Source: Symbiodinium natans
Lineage: Eukaryota; Sar; Dinophyceae; Suessiales; Symbiodiniaceae
Assembly (NCBI GenBank): GCA_905221605.1
Contig: CAJNDS010000291.1
Span: 636,060-700,059 of the forward strand
Direction: 5' to 3'
DNA length: 64,000 nt
Numbering within the stretch: the stretch's first letter is position 1; every line of letters starts with the position of its first letter. Below the pieces are notes generated by a model that was not told the origin of the DNA, searched no databases, and saw only the letters and a list, made by a program, of their open reading frames with translations. Both the position numbers and the translations under genes were made by a program. Positions 11,401 through 21,977 of this stretch are shown in pieces.

Positions 11401-13215
11401 TTTTTAACCCCAATGGGTTTAGGGTTTAGGGTTTAGGGTTTAGGGTTTAGGGTTTAGGGTTTAGGGTTTAGGGTTTAGGGTTTAGGGTTTAGGGTTTAGG
11501 GTTTTTCAGGTTTAGGGTTTAGGGTTTAGGGTTTAGGGTTTAGGGTTTAGGGTTTAGGGTTTAGGGTTTAGGGTTTAGGGTTTAGGGTTTAGGGTTTAGG
11601 GTTTAGGGTTTAGGGTATGCTCCGGGAGTTGTCAGCATCTTTCCACAAAGGGTTCATTCAGCCCTGCTTTCCATGCGCATAATCTGGGCTGAATGGCTCG
11701 CTGATATCTGATACTACTCATAGGCGCTGAGACGAACACCTTCCGGAGACACCTCCAGAAAGTGCATCAGGCGCGGAATGGCCATGGAGCGGTAGACTGC
11801 CTCCCGCATCCCCCATAAATCCCTCGTCCACCCCCTGCCATAGTCAGCTCGGTCACAAGCCCTTCCAGCTCGGAAAGTCGGAAAGGTTAAGATGTGCAAA
11901 GCATACTAACACATACTCTAACGCATATTCTGTCCTTCCGGCAGTTCTCCCCATGACCACTTAGAAGGTTGGCCAGTGCCGCAGCCGCCCGCTCACGGAC
12001 CTCGAAACTGCACCCTAAAGCCCCTTTGGATGCACTTAGGCCACTGGGCGCATAAGCTTCGCTCAAGAGTGCGTGGTCCCAGGCAGCGGACCGCTAGCGA
12101 ATGGCAATCCTCGAGGTAACCACACAGCACCTGCACCCACGACAGAGCTTCCAACACCTTTGATTTGACCTCAATATACCTGAGTCATCCTGAATTAGCT
12201 CCGTCGGCCTCCACAGCGCCGTTGGCACCGATGGCCTCTTGAGCACCTTGTGCTAGAACCCGATTTGCAAAGAACGTCTCGTCACCGAAGCATCCTTGAA
12301 AAGCTTCTTCCGTGCAGGCCTCCGGCCATCAGCAAGGATGTCAGGGCACCCAAAGCATTGATGAGCACCTGCTGGGAAGATTCTCCAAGGACCGAAGTAC
12401 CAGCATTACCACATCGAGACTTCTCGAGACTGCCCAAAGCGCTCGAGATATTTGCCACGGCCCCGGGGCCGAGGGCGTGCGAAGGTTCTCTGCAGTCACC
12501 CCTTCCCTTTTCCCTGCGTTTTGGGGAGTTGTCCACTGTCCACCCTGGCCTAGGGAGACGGGACTAGGGACAAGGGACAACCTGAGACTTTTCTTGGCCA
12601 GCTTGGATTGCACCCTGCAGCGACCTGCGGCGCGGCAACATGCATACCCCTTGAACCCGGCAAGCCGACTGTGCAGATTGGGCCGAGCCCGGGCCGGGGC
12701 GGTCGATATGCCCCGGTATGCAGAGTGCACAGTTACGTGAGAAGTACTTGACGCAGTGCAGTCGCAACCTCTTCATCCAGCGTGGCCTCACATGGGCGGA
12801 ACAAGTGTAGCGGCTGGGGTCCTGCTGCGCGCCACAGATTCTTTTCCTGCGAGAGCTTGATAAACCTCCTGAAGCTGCTGGGTCCCAGGCCGAAAGGATT
12901 GGCAACAGGACCTCGTCCGCACTTCGAGTTGGCAGCTCGTATGAAGTACTTACGTGATCGGAGGATATCAGAGGGAATGGCCCGAGACTTGGGGGCTGCG
13001 AGATTGTAAGATGTCTTTACATGTCTCAGAATGCCTGAGCAGACTAGGCTCCGCGCCGCGGCCGCGCCCTCGCGGAAGGCGATGGCAGCGTGATCGCGTT
13101 GCCCGACCTGCGGTGCGCTCTCAGAGCATGAGATTCATGATGGTTCATGTGTCCCAACATTGCCACAACTTGCCTGGATGTTCCAAAGGGCGTAGGAAGC
13201 CTCTTTGGCAGCACC
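8372..13215 (-). CDS. Armadillo (ARM)-repeat protein, multi-exon, partial
   Basis: Successive minus-strand exons spell ARM-repeat helices: 13174-13215 (GAAKEASYALWNIQ, GC donor), 12737-12786 (ATLDEEVATALRQVLL), about 12325-12490 (includes QVLINALGALTSLL), about 12202-12231 (GAQEAIGANGAVEA), 11950-12000 (VRERAAAALANLLSGHG), about 11725-11800 (AIPRLMHFLEVSPEGVRL), 10112-10166 (VTSLAEAAQTAVDAGILQ), about 9560-9692 (EVFGLLANLCWQMPELAV) and 8372-8440 (ALKEQAAVGLANLLEDSPES). The pattern of A-ALANLL followed by a GAI/GAV-type start of the next unit is the ARM consensus. ARM proteins are superhelical protein-binding scaffolds; the partner cannot be told. An intron of about 1.5 kb between 10166 and 11725 contains the (TTTAGGG)n array. 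Both ends of the gene are undefined, and not every exon was found. Confidence 0.7.
8990..9112. repeat. TA/CATA-rich self-complementary tract
   Basis: About 90 bases of TATA/CATATA that can fold back on itself, followed by two copies of ATGTTAGYATCAGAAA (about 9078 and 9110). It lies between ARM exons, hence in an intron. Confidence 0.85.
9560..9692 (-). CDS. ARM-like exon (EVFGLLANLCWQ...)
   Basis: An open minus-strand frame after acceptor TATAAAG reads HEYTEVFGLLANLCWQMPEL and continues through VEIYHMLLGCGVVLRK. LLANLCW matches the core helix of an Armadillo unit. It has no internal start codon. The donor is uncertain; several GT and GA options lie between 9550 and 9580. Confidence 0.55.
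10381..10479. repeat. (CCCTAAA)n interstitial telomere-like tract
   Basis: About 100 bases of CCCTAAA and near-variants (CCCTTAA, CCCCTAA). The orientation is opposite to the arrays at 10588 and 11208. It lies inside an ARM-gene intron. Confidence 0.93.
10588..10616. repeat. Short (TTTAGGG)n tract
   Basis: Three to four TTTAGGG units, a head-to-head partner of the CCCTAAA tract about 110 bases upstream. Confidence 0.9.
11207..11616. repeat. (TTTAGGG)n interstitial telomere-like array
   Basis: About 410 bases of nearly perfect TTTAGGG, interrupted at 11312-11420 by TTCAGGG variants and a unique spacer rich in T. TTTAGGG is the telomere unit of plants and of dinoflagellates. Here it is internal, between ARM exons 10166 and 11725. 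Confidence 0.97.
11725..11800 (-). CDS. ARM-repeat exon (AIPRLMHFLEVSPEGVRL)
   Basis: Follows acceptor ATGCGGGAG and reads AVYRSMAIPRLMHFLEVSPE, then GVRLSAY. AIPRLMHFL corresponds to the GAIPLLVRLL start of an ARM unit. The donor is probably GA after TAT, near 11722. Confidence 0.55.
11950..12000 (-). CDS. ARM-repeat exon (VRERAAAALANLLSGHG)
   Basis: 51 bases, 17 codons, phase 0. The acceptor is TTTCGAG and the donor GA (GGG|GAGAAC). The residues match the conserved helix 3 of ARM repeats. Confidence 0.6.
12202..12490 (-). CDS. ARM-like exons (GAVANISSALG..., QVLINALGALTSLL, GAQEAIGANGAVEA)
   Basis: Two or three closely spaced exons. An open stretch at about 12325-12490 includes GAVANISSALGSLEK and, after acceptor TTCCCAG at 12372, QVLINALGALTSLLM with a GC donor. 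After acceptor AGCACAAG, a short exon (about 12202-12231) gives GAQEAIGANGAVEA, the inter-repeat loop of ARM proteins. Exact splitting is uncertain. Confidence 0.5.
12737..12786 (-). CDS. ARM-gene exon (ATLDEEVATALRQVLL)
   Basis: 50 bases: 16 codons plus two, acceptor CATGTGAG and GT donor (GTAACT). Helical, consistent with an ARM-type unit. The link to the neighbouring exons is inferred from order and strand. Confidence 0.5.
13174..13215 (-). CDS. ARM-repeat exon (GAAKEASYALWNIQ)
   Basis: 42 bases, 14 codons, phase 0, acceptor TTCGCAG, donor GCAAGT. KEASYALWNI matches the ARM motif E-A-WAL-NI. It is the most upstream ARM exon recognised. Further exons probably lie at 13.2-13.5 kb (QAAQQARKEELR, borders unclear). 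Confidence 0.6.
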
Positions 13216-14354
13216 CTGCGAATTGACACGGCACGGAGCTTTTTCAAATTTCTTGCTTGCCCCAGTTGAAGCTTCGAGGTCTATCGGGCAGAGAGCGTTC
13301 CGACGCCGGGACAAACAACGGAGCTCTTCCTTCCTTGCTTGTTGAGCAGCCTGTCCTCTCACCCTGCCTCGGCGCGCCGCCCAAGCAGGCGCACCAGGGA
13401 CCTGTCGTTGTAAATGTTAAGTTTCCTTGTCTCGACGCCTCGTAGCTTTTCACAAGAGTCTTAAGAGTCTTGAGAGGAATCTTGGAGCGCGAGCAATCTC
13501 TGTCAATGACACTCAACAAAGCCGTCGTGCAAATAGCCGCCCAAGTCCACCTGATTGCTCCAGCCCGGCCGGCGCGCGCCTCGAATCGAGCTGTCGGGAC
13601 TTCTACTGGACAGGGAAAGTGTGAACGTCATTGAACGTCAGCTGCCTGCACCACCGGGTGCCGATAGCAGATGCGGCCCAGCCTCGGCATCAAGTCATGC
13701 TTAGGGTTCGTCCTGTGCCACATTTGTACGATGGCACATGCGCTTGCTGTGCCCGTTTTCTGCAATGACAGTGTCGGAGCAGAAAGGCAGTAGCTACCAA
13801 GCAAGCTTCACCTTTTTTCCCCGCTTTCAGCTTTGCCTGGCCACTTCCGGCAATGACAGCCTGTTCTGCTCTCAGCATTGCACTGAGGACAGCAGGAACT
13901 GTCCGGCCACAGGCCATGACACGGGCCAAGGGTAGCACGACTGCACCTAGAAATTCACATGTTCCACCCTGCGGGATTTCTCCAGGATCAGCATCTGCCT
14001 GCTGAACTCCTGAGCTGTTGACTGCCGCGAGAGCTGCTCCGCAGATCGAACCAAAGTGCCTTAAGACACATTGAGAGCAGGGCAAAGAATGGCAAAGAAT
14101 ACAAGAGAAGACTATGGGGGGGGGGCAGACCATTCATAGGCCTGATGTCTCAGGATTGGCATGATTGGCCCAGTATTCTTGATGAACTCCAGCAGACTTC
14201 GCCAGGCTTTGGACTACTAGGTCTGACGAAGTGTGCCGCTTGGCGAATATATCTTGCAAGTGCAGCGTTTGCTTGGAGCTACTGAACCATACTGTCCCGC
14301 ATGCAGCTACTGCCTAAACAGTTTTGTTTAACAGCTCGCGGTGGTGCCAAGGCT

Positions 14355-15440
14355 CCACGAGCATTGAGCAGCTGGTGGTCGAAGCTTCGGCGATCGAGCT
14401 CCTCGAGGTCTCTCTGCTGGCGGACACAGACAGCGGTGATCACAATGCTGCCGACATAAGCCGTGTGCAACGCGTCGGTTAGCGGCATCTGAAGAACAAA
14501 TATTATCCACAGAATAAAGACAGCACCGTTGACAAAACAGAACAACAGCGTGTCAACAGTTTGCATCTGCTGCATGAAGACCATGGAAATGTTCGTCATG
14601 CCTAGGCCGATGACAGAACTGAATGCCTCGACCTGCACTGCTTGCAGCTGTGTGGATCCATCTGTGGCGAGAGAAACGAGCAATGGCTGGCAAATAACGC
14701 ACCGACCAAAGAAGAATGTACAGAGGAGAACATTGTGCCACACTCGCCAGCTGTTTGGTGTAGAAGGCGATGCAAACATGAGCAGTTTTCGGACAATCAG
14801 TCCAGCTCCAAAAGCCATGTAGAAAAGGAGGACCAAAAGCACCCGATAAGGTGGGTTCATGGCAATGTCCCAGCAAAGCATCAAGAGCGTAGCCAGCGCC
14901 GACCAGTCCATGCAAACCCAAGACCGTCGTGTGTAGTGCCACTGAAAAAGACTCTCCACCGTCGGATCACTGAACGGGCTGTCGGCAGGAAAAGAAAGAA
15001 AAAGCATCACTTTAATGTCCTGCTTCAGCTGTTTCAAGCCCTCGCACATGTGCTGCCGGAGCGCTTGCGAAGGGAAGCCTGGTCGTTTCCCCTCGGAACG
15101 CCTCGCAGCATTCGCGGCCTGGGGGCTTGAGCTGGAGCTCGGAGGATCCTTCGGAGCCTTCGAGGCACCACCATCACCACCATCACCACCTTCTCCGCTT
15201 CTGGAAGCTTCTGCCGCCTCTGTGTTCTCTGGGGCCTCTGAAACCTCTGGGACCTCTCCGGCCTTCGGAGATTCTGGGGCCACAGCCGGATCTGGGTCGG
15301 GGCCGGGGTCGGGGCCGGGGTCGGCTGCGACTTCGGCAATCTCCTCTGCCTTCGGCCCAAGCAGGCGATGCAGTAACGAGCCGATGGCTGTCTCTTGGAA
15401 CCACGTCTGAAGCTCCTCGCAGTGCACATCGTGACAATTC
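14355..15440 (-). CDS. Multi-span membrane protein, large exon, partial
   Basis: The longest non-repetitive unspliced frame outside the PPR genes, about 360 codons. The visible order is: an acidic Pro/Glu/Ala- and Asp-Pro-Gly-rich N-terminal region of about 110 residues; a segment rich in Lys/Gln; then five to six hydrophobic segments (for example ALATLLMLCWDIAM, RVLLVLLFYMAFGAGLIV, NVLLCTFFFGRCVI, FCFVNGAVFILWIIFVL, TAYVGSIVITAVCV); then a charged stalk, RQQRDLEELDRRSFDHQLLN. No ATG opens the frame. A stop lies upstream and acceptors CTAG and GCAAAG sit at about 15445-15465, so it is an internal exon. A GT donor after CTCAATGCTC (about 14361) would remove the poor tail ending in a stop at 14279. 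The architecture resembles sensor or cyclase proteins with a membrane module and a cytoplasmic stalk, but no catalytic motif is seen. The function is unknown. Confidence 0.6.
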
Positions 15441-15639
15441 CGGACCTTTGCTAGCTTTCTGTTCTTCTAGAATCCTAGAAAGCCTCAGAAGCCAGAAACT
15501 TTATGAACTTCACAATACCTCACGCTCCCCATGTCACTGTTCCTCTCCATCCTCTTCCATTACTTCAATCTGCCTTTTCCCTCTCCTGTGCACAGCGCGT
15601 GAAGCACCCAGGACCTGCTGCAGCGGGCGGCCTCTGCGC

Positions 15640-18124
15640 ATGGGAATTGGCGATGCGTCGCAACAGGTCCAGCACAAGGAGGTTGGGGTCGAAGCGGTCC
15701 ACCATGGCCAGGTATGCCAAGGCTTTAAAACTCCCCACTGCTTCTTCACTGGGTGGGTTATGGTGGGTTGCAGAGCGGGCGTTGCACTTGGTATGCTGCG
15801 AGCTTGCAGAGAGTGGGCTAAAACAGGAGTCCACATGCACATCATCATCAAGGGCAAGACTGACTGAAATCGCCCTTGCTATGGCTGAGGCAACACATGC
15901 AAGCAGCTCAGATTGAAGGAGGTCTGGGCTTCAATCGATTGAAACCCATGCTGCCTTTACCTGAACATGGGCATGAACCTGCATTTGCAGCTTATGGCTC
16001 CTTGCAAGGCTCTTGCAGGGCTCTTGCACCGGTTCACTCTTCAAGGTTGGGCCCCCTGGCGCTTCAGCTGCTAGGGCTGCCTTGCGGATGTCCGGCGCGG
16101 TCACTGCGTCGACCTGGGAAAATTGGGCTCGAGCAGAACATGTCAGCTCAACGGACACATGGGTTCTCATCTTCTTTGCCAGACCCGACCTGGTGCTCCG
16201 ATTTACTTTGCGGCGGCTTACGGAAAACAGTCCTCTCCGACTCGAGTGACCTCAACATTGGCACCACGCTATGTGCCCCGCCACTAGCGACACATGTTTC
16301 TAGATGACAGCTCTGGCACGAGTGCAAGAGTCGAGTTTTGAGGTCTCATTACACTTTACAAAATGTTGGCTCGAAACAGGCGTCTGATTGGGATTGCACT
16401 GACTACACCATCGTCTGCCCACCGACGAAAAACAACTACGTTGCGACCTTAAGCCTGGGAGCCTCAGTAGCAGTTTGCATCATCTTCTATGACTCTGTGC
16501 ACACCCGTGCACATACACAGTAGTTGTCATGGGAACAGACACGACGGACAGCCATGATTGGTGAGCCCTTCAGTCTCGGGCGTAAAGAACTGCAAGCAGG
16601 TCGTGTTCTACTATTTCTATGCCGTGCTCACTCACAAAAGCTTGAGCCAGGGCATGGGCCAAAGGCTGGAGCCCGTCGGCGCTCATCAGCGACTCGGCGA
16701 CGGTCTTGTGCTGCACACCTGGAGAAAGGTTTCACAGACACCAATTGGGGCTTCCCCCAAAGCATCGACATGAGATGCGATCCCCCCGCCCCACCCCCCC
16801 CCCCCGTCGCCTCCGGGAGCCATCTCCATGGACCTCTCAGTGAAGGAGGAGGAGGAGGAGGGAGCAAGAGGGAAAAGGGAGCAAAGGAGGGAGCCCCACC
16901 TCCGTGCCAGTAGTGCAAGGAGGGCGAGCGCAGGGGTGGCACCCCGGCGCAAAGGCTGCACAAGGGCGCCAGAGAGGCCTGGCAGGAGCTTGAGCATTGC
17001 GGTCACTGGTCGCATCCTGCATGGGGATGCCTTGACTGTCCAGAATCTTGACCCTAAACGTTCACCTCCAGATCTCATTGAAAACTTCTGGCAAACGGCG
17101 CCTGTTGTGATGAGTCGGATACAGGACTCGTCGTCCTGTCACGAATGATGCTCAGTCCAAGGTTACGGAGTTCTCTCCGTTCCACTTCTATTTCCACGCT
17201 CCCAGTTCCGGCGGGACCCCTGGGCTTCTATGGACCCCGTAGGATGCCCGATCCCCTAAAACCCCCTATGGTTCTTACAGAGCCCTTAGAGAACGTGCGT
17301 TTTGCTGGGGTGTTAGCTTGGGCGAAGTTTTGCTCCACATCGAGTTGGCACAAGTAGTAAGTAAACAGGCATGGGCTGATCTCCTTGCCACGGCATGGAG
17401 GACATCTGGGCACACTGCGACCATTGGTCACGGGGGGTCCCCACCTACTCGATGGGGAGAGGTGGTCGAACAAGAGCAGCGCTTCTTACAGCATGCAGCA
17501 TGCAGTGTCCTCAGCTCTTTCCGTAGCTTCAGCCATTGCAGTGAAGTCACTTTCCCTGCCGAGGGGCAGCACGACACGATTAGAAGATTGAAATAGAGCA
17601 CAACGAGGGTCCCTTGCACACCTCTGCTTGGCCCCAAGGATCTGATGCAAGGCTTCGACTACAGGGATGCCCTACGGCAAGGTTATACAACTGTGCATCC
17701 ATTAAATACTGCAGCTTCAATGCAACTTGCTTGTTTACCTTGCTCACTCCTCACCCTCAATGATCAGCCTGATTCGCTTCAGGATTGCCCGCGACTCCTT
17801 CGATTGGAGAGGCTCAATTTCAAACTAGAGGAGGAATATGTGGAATGTGGACAGCACCTGCATGCTCTGGCAAATGGTCTTGCATCAGTTGTCGAGGCTT
17901 GTTTGCAAAGGGAAAGTTGCACAGCGCACTGACCAAAGTTCTGGCGGCTTGAAGTACTGCTTGCAGATGTTCAAGAGTTTTGGGGAAATATTTGGAACTT
18001 TAGCAGTGGCTCTGATGCCTTGAGCCCTGTTGCGCAGCTTGCCCCTCCGCGCCCTGCGCATCAACCTAGCTTCTCGAAACGCTTTCGGCTGCTCCTCCGC
18101 TGACAGAGGTGGGATCTTTGCCAC
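15640..18124 (-). CDS. Unknown gene, exon cluster (partly phase-checked)
   Basis: Exons on the minus strand: 18026-18124 (33 codons, VAKIPPLSAEEQPKAFREAR, acceptor TTTACGCCCAG, GC donor); about 17260-17335 (CQLDVEQNFAQANTPAKRTF); 17136-17219 (27 codons, GTGSVEIEVERRELRNLGL, GA donor); 16996-17053 (VKILDSQGIPMQDATSDRN, GC donor); 16113 downward (VDAVTAPDIRKAALAAEAPG, acceptor TTTTCCCAG); and 15640-15737 (32 codons, FKALAYLAMVDRFDPNLLVL, GC donor). The 17136/17053 pair fits: AG plus G gives Arg, with an 82-base GA-AG intron. VEIEVERRELRNLGLSI recalls the first strand of PDZ domains, and ALAYLAMVDRFDP recalls helical repeats of organellar RNA-binding FASTK/OPR proteins. Both are weak suggestions, and more than one gene may be present. 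Confidence 0.5.
16996..17219 (-). CDS. Two phase-matched exons joined by an 82-base GA-AG intron
   Basis: Exon 17136-17219 (1+81+2 bases) ends ...RDAG|GACGAC and exon 16996-17053 (1+57 bases) starts AG|G GTC. Joining them gives ...LGLSIIRD-R-VKILDSQG. The acceptor TTTAG is conventional. The donor would be GA. The function is unknown. Confidence 0.5.
18026..18124 (-). CDS. Basic exon VAKIPPLSAEEQPKAF...
   Basis: 99 bases, phase 0, classical acceptor and GC donor. The second half is strongly basic (RLMRRARRGKLRNR), as in nucleic-acid-binding or nuclear-targeting segments. The family is unknown. Confidence 0.5.
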
Positions 18125-19586
18125 CTGGGCGTAAAGAGAACTGGAGCATGCGCGCAAGTGACCACAACTGGGGCGTGGAACAGCCCAAGGCAAGTCTAGC
18201 ATGTCTGCAGAACATGGCGTCATGTCGCCCGCCTCATGTGCTTCCTGTTTCGGCGGGCTCGTTGTAGCCTCTGGCAAATGCTCTGCCGGTGGCGGCAAGG
18301 GCGGCGGCGGTGCCTAGGAAAGCGGTCCCTGAAACGCCCCCCTAAAACGTTCCACAAATGAAACAGGCATCTCATTGCCCGATGTCCTTTCTACGGCCAC
18401 ATATGCTCCTATACTTACTATACTTGTCTCATCAAGTCTCTGCACTGCGGCAACAGAAAACTTGCGAGCGCCTCCTGATCTCCAGGAGTGTCAGGAGCGC
18501 GTCCGCTCGGGAAGTCTTCGGAGTCTTTCTCTTCTTCCCTGAACACCTGGAACCCATGGAATTCACAAGCTTCAGCGAAGTCTAGACCTTCCACTCAGGC
18601 TTGCATACGACTTCTCTAAGAGATTCCAAGAGTCTTGGCTCTGTTGTACCATGCTGTACCTCAAACTGTCAAAACTTGGATTCTCCCGGTACTTCTCTCG
18701 GTTCCTCATATCGCTCCCAGCCTCTGCGATTTGTGCATCTTTGGCGGGCATTTCTTCTGAGGCCTGTGCCAAGTGCAAGTGCAGCTCTGGTCCCTGTCTT
18801 GGACTATAGTTTGGGATCCATGTCACAGCCACAGGCATCACCCACCCATGCACATGCCCTCCACGGGTCTTGCAAGCTGTGTCTTGCAAAGCTGTCGGAG
18901 AAGGGAACTCGTCTCGATGCACCCAAAATGCAGCAAGACCTGCTCATGATCCCCCCTTGTACAGCGGTCTCTGAAAGCCAGGCCTTCGCCACTGTGCCTG
19001 AGGTGGCTGATGCGCCCGTGCCAGAGATCGGAGATTTCCCTGTCTTCAAGCCGACTACTGATGGACTACTGGCTTGGTAAATAGTTGGCATCAAATGATG
19101 TAGAGGCGAGTGGCAAGGGGCAGAACAGTTGAGTTCTTGCCGCTGTGCTCCCGTATCCTACGAGCCCTGTGACCCCACCTGGCTCCGGAGCTGTCACGCG
19201 CCAGGAACGAAGGCCCATACGCTGCGCCTGGCTTCTGTAATGATTGTCCGTTGTGCACACTCTCCAACAGTCTTAGAACCATTGGGTGACGCCTTGCGGC
19301 TCGCACATAGGCAACACACAAATGAAATCTTCTAGGCCCTTGTAGTGTAAGCATACCAACCCACTGGCCATGGTCGGATGTGACGAACTCCGCCCAGGAA
19401 CCCTTGTAGCGTCAGGTCACAAGAAGATGGCCAGCGGCCCTGAAAGCAGCTGCGTGACGTGTGAAAACTCGTCAGCATTTTTAATTTGACAGACCTTTGA
19501 TGTTCTTGCATTTATTAACATTCCAGTCTTCGCGGGTGCACTGCTTTTACATTAGGCTGGCCGTTAAACCAGCAGCGTGCTCGGAC

Positions 19587-20212
19587 TTACTTCTGCCTAC
19601 AGCTACCTTCTGCACGAAGCATGTGGATTCCAGCATCCCTGATCGGCCCCTTGTGTTCCAGCTTGCCTAGCATAGACCGCAGTCTGCAGCCAGCACCAGT
19701 CGCAAGAATCACAAGAAACGCAAGAACTATGAAAAACTCAAGATTGACGCGCGCTGCTATGCATCCCATTGAGCCCAACAACTGCAGAGCCGGCCACCGA
19801 AAAAATCTGCCTAGATTCCACATAAAGCCCCGAGGTGTATTCTGAGTCGGGCCGACCTTCGGAAAGCGCAGCTTCGCCAAGTGCTCGGCCAAGCCCTGGC
19901 GTACTCTGAACGATGCTACATCTTCGAAACGTTTCTAACCGCTTCCTGAACTGTAACAGAGCCATTTGAACTGCTCGATTAGCGAAAGTACGGCAACCCC
20001 GTCTGCAGAATGCAGAAGTCATTTGCACTAGTCGACAGTGCCTGCAGCTGCCTCAACTTGAAATCGGACAAAGGCCACCGCAGAACCGAGCGTGGGGCCT
20101 GCACTTCGGCCGACAAGACGGTCGCCTGGCATGCAAGTACAGCATAAGGATATGCATGAGGTGTACTTGACTGGCATTGGGAACTCTCCTCCCGAGCTTC
20201 CTCCGGCACCAA
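19587..20212 (-). CDS. Possible exons of a protein with one membrane segment
   Basis: Two minus-strand frames have protein-like composition. 19979-20212 includes VPEEAREESSQCQSS and SDFKLRQLQALSTSANDF. 19587-19892 includes a hydrophobic stretch, FFIVLAFLVILATGAGCRL, followed by RSMLGKLEHKGPIRDAG. Splice borders were not settled and no family was recognised. Confidence 0.3.
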
Positions 20213-21040
20213 AGCTTCGGCCTGAGCGGCGGGACGGGTGTTACTAGTTACTGCTGCTATTCTCTGCGTTAGTCAAAGTTCTGATGTTGTGCGGTGGCAC
20301 TTTGCCAGCTCTTCTAATGATCTTGCTGCGACGTAGGGTTTACAATGGAGGGTTTCCCTCTACAAAAAGCATGCGCCCCGAGTGCAATGTCGGATCTCGC
20401 TCCTTCTGGCGGCCAGCTTCCAAGGACCAATCAAGGGGGGGAAAAGGGCGCCAGGAGAAGAGGCCTGCACGCCTCTGGAAAAAGAACTCAACTAATGTTG
20501 CACCCGGTTTAGTGCTGTTACCGGCTACTAAGCGAGGAACGGAAAAATTGTTCGGGATACCGGGATAAACCCTATTGAAGGTGGTTACCCGCAATTACGC
20601 GAAGTTCGTGGCCCGGTGATCCTGCTTTGGGGAAGAAAAGATTGTGTTCTTTAAAAGGCGAAACTGAGGGATTGTTTCTTTGGTCTCGGCTGAGGCAGAA
20701 GTCGTCAGGTCTGTGCCCTTATTATAGAGGGGGAGCAAAGCCCCGAAATTGTTTGGGGGCCCTAGATCTTAAGGCGAGTGCAACATGACAGCCAAGAACA
20801 TCAATAACAATCGCAGTACGGGTGGCAGGCAAATCAGTCAAGCAGAACTCAGCAAACATGAGGGCAAGTCAGAAAACAAGACAGGGCAAATCAGAAAAAA
20901 AACAGGGCACGAATCAGAAAACAAAGTCACCAACAGTGGGCGCAATGCATCGTTTTTATGTGCCTTCTGCATCGGTGCAGAGTTCCGTAACCTAACTAAC
21001 CTAACGGAACCTACCCTACTCTAATCTGCAATGCAAGAGG
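20213..21040. other. No gene seen
   Basis: Contains a lysine/asparagine-rich plus-strand frame (20785-21024) built from repeated CAAATCAG/GAAAACAA words and no supported exon. CTAACCTAACGGAACCTACC near 20995 is an inverted copy of the words at 23655-23690. Confidence 0.5.
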
Positions 21041-21047
21041 CCTATCT

Positions 21048-21118
21048 GATAGGGGTCTATCGTAATCAGGATAGACCCCTACCCCCGGCCCCCTACTCCT
21101 AGGCGATAGACCCCTATC
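21048..21118. repeat. Inverted GATAGGGGTCTATC / GATAGACCCCTATC palindrome
   Basis: GATAGGGGTCTATC at 21048-21061 is matched exactly in reverse complement at 21105-21118, with a third partial copy (ATAGACCCCTA) at 21071-21081 between them. Related copies lie at 21936-21953 and 23404-23418, on both sides of the degenerate telomere-like field. Confidence 0.85.
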
Positions 21119-21249
21119 CCCAGCGGTCTGTCTGGTGCGGATAGGTACCTATGCACGGTTTATAGCCTAGACATAGACACCCATCCGCTATCCTTAAAAG
21201 ATTCTTACAGCCAGAGACTGAGGGCGATGCAAACAATTAATTTGTCATT

Positions 21250-21832
21250 TTTTGTGGTTCTGGCCGACCCCTTCCGTCCCATCCTCCCCTCTTGCTTCCC
21301 CACCAAAACGACCCAAAAACAATACAAAAATGCAAATATGACAATAGAAACGACAAACAAATGACAAAAAATGATGATTAACTAATGTCAACACTCCAGC
21401 AAAAGTGCTCCGCCTCACCCCTTAATTCCCCACGAAAACGCCCAAAAACACCCAAAAAAAACAAATATTAAAAAAAAAAACAAGTAAATGACAACACTCC
21501 AGCAAAGTGCTCCGCCCCCCTTCCGTCCCATCCTCACCCCTTGCTTCCCCACCAAAACGACCCAAAAACGACTAAAAAACAACAAACAAGTCACAAATGA
21601 ATGACAACAGTCCAGCAAAAGTGCTCCGCCCCGTTTCCGTCCCACCCTCTCCCCTTGCTTCCCTACCAAAATGCTCAAAAACGACCAAAAACAGCAAAAA
21701 AAAATGACAAATCATGCAACACTCCAGCAAAAGTGCTCGGTCTCCCATTCCGCACCACCCTCCCCCCCCCTTTGCTTCCCCCACCAAAACAACCCACAAA
21801 CGACAAAAAAAATAAACAAATGTCATAAACAT
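21250..21832. repeat. ~112-bp tandem satellite, about 5 copies
   Basis: Units begin near 21278, 21390, 21494, 21606 and 21718. Each holds AACACTCCAGCAAAAGTGCT, then a C-rich stretch with CCACCAAAACGACCCAAAAA and an A-rich tail with GACAAA. The first copy lacks the ACTCCAGC start. The hydrophobic minus-strand ORFs over it (VFFGCFWAFSWG and similar) are repeat artefacts. Confidence 0.88.
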
Positions 21833-21977
21833 GATACTCCGGAACGCAGGCGGAATGACAAAAAACCCTTTAAAATATTTATTCCCTGGAATCCCAGTGC
21901 GTGGCTGGGTAAGATTCTCTTAACCCTATCCCTTGCCGATAGGGGCCTATCGGTCTCTTCCTTAGTCGCCTCACAAC

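Noticed and set aside
13374-13520. ARM-like frame extension on the minus strand
   Set aside because: Composition turns Gly/Ser/Thr-rich with no ARM motif and no clear splice sites.
15127-15867. 246-codon plus-strand ORF with a poly-His run
   Set aside because: Antisense shadow of the acidic, Gly/Asp-rich part of the membrane-protein exon (14355-15440).
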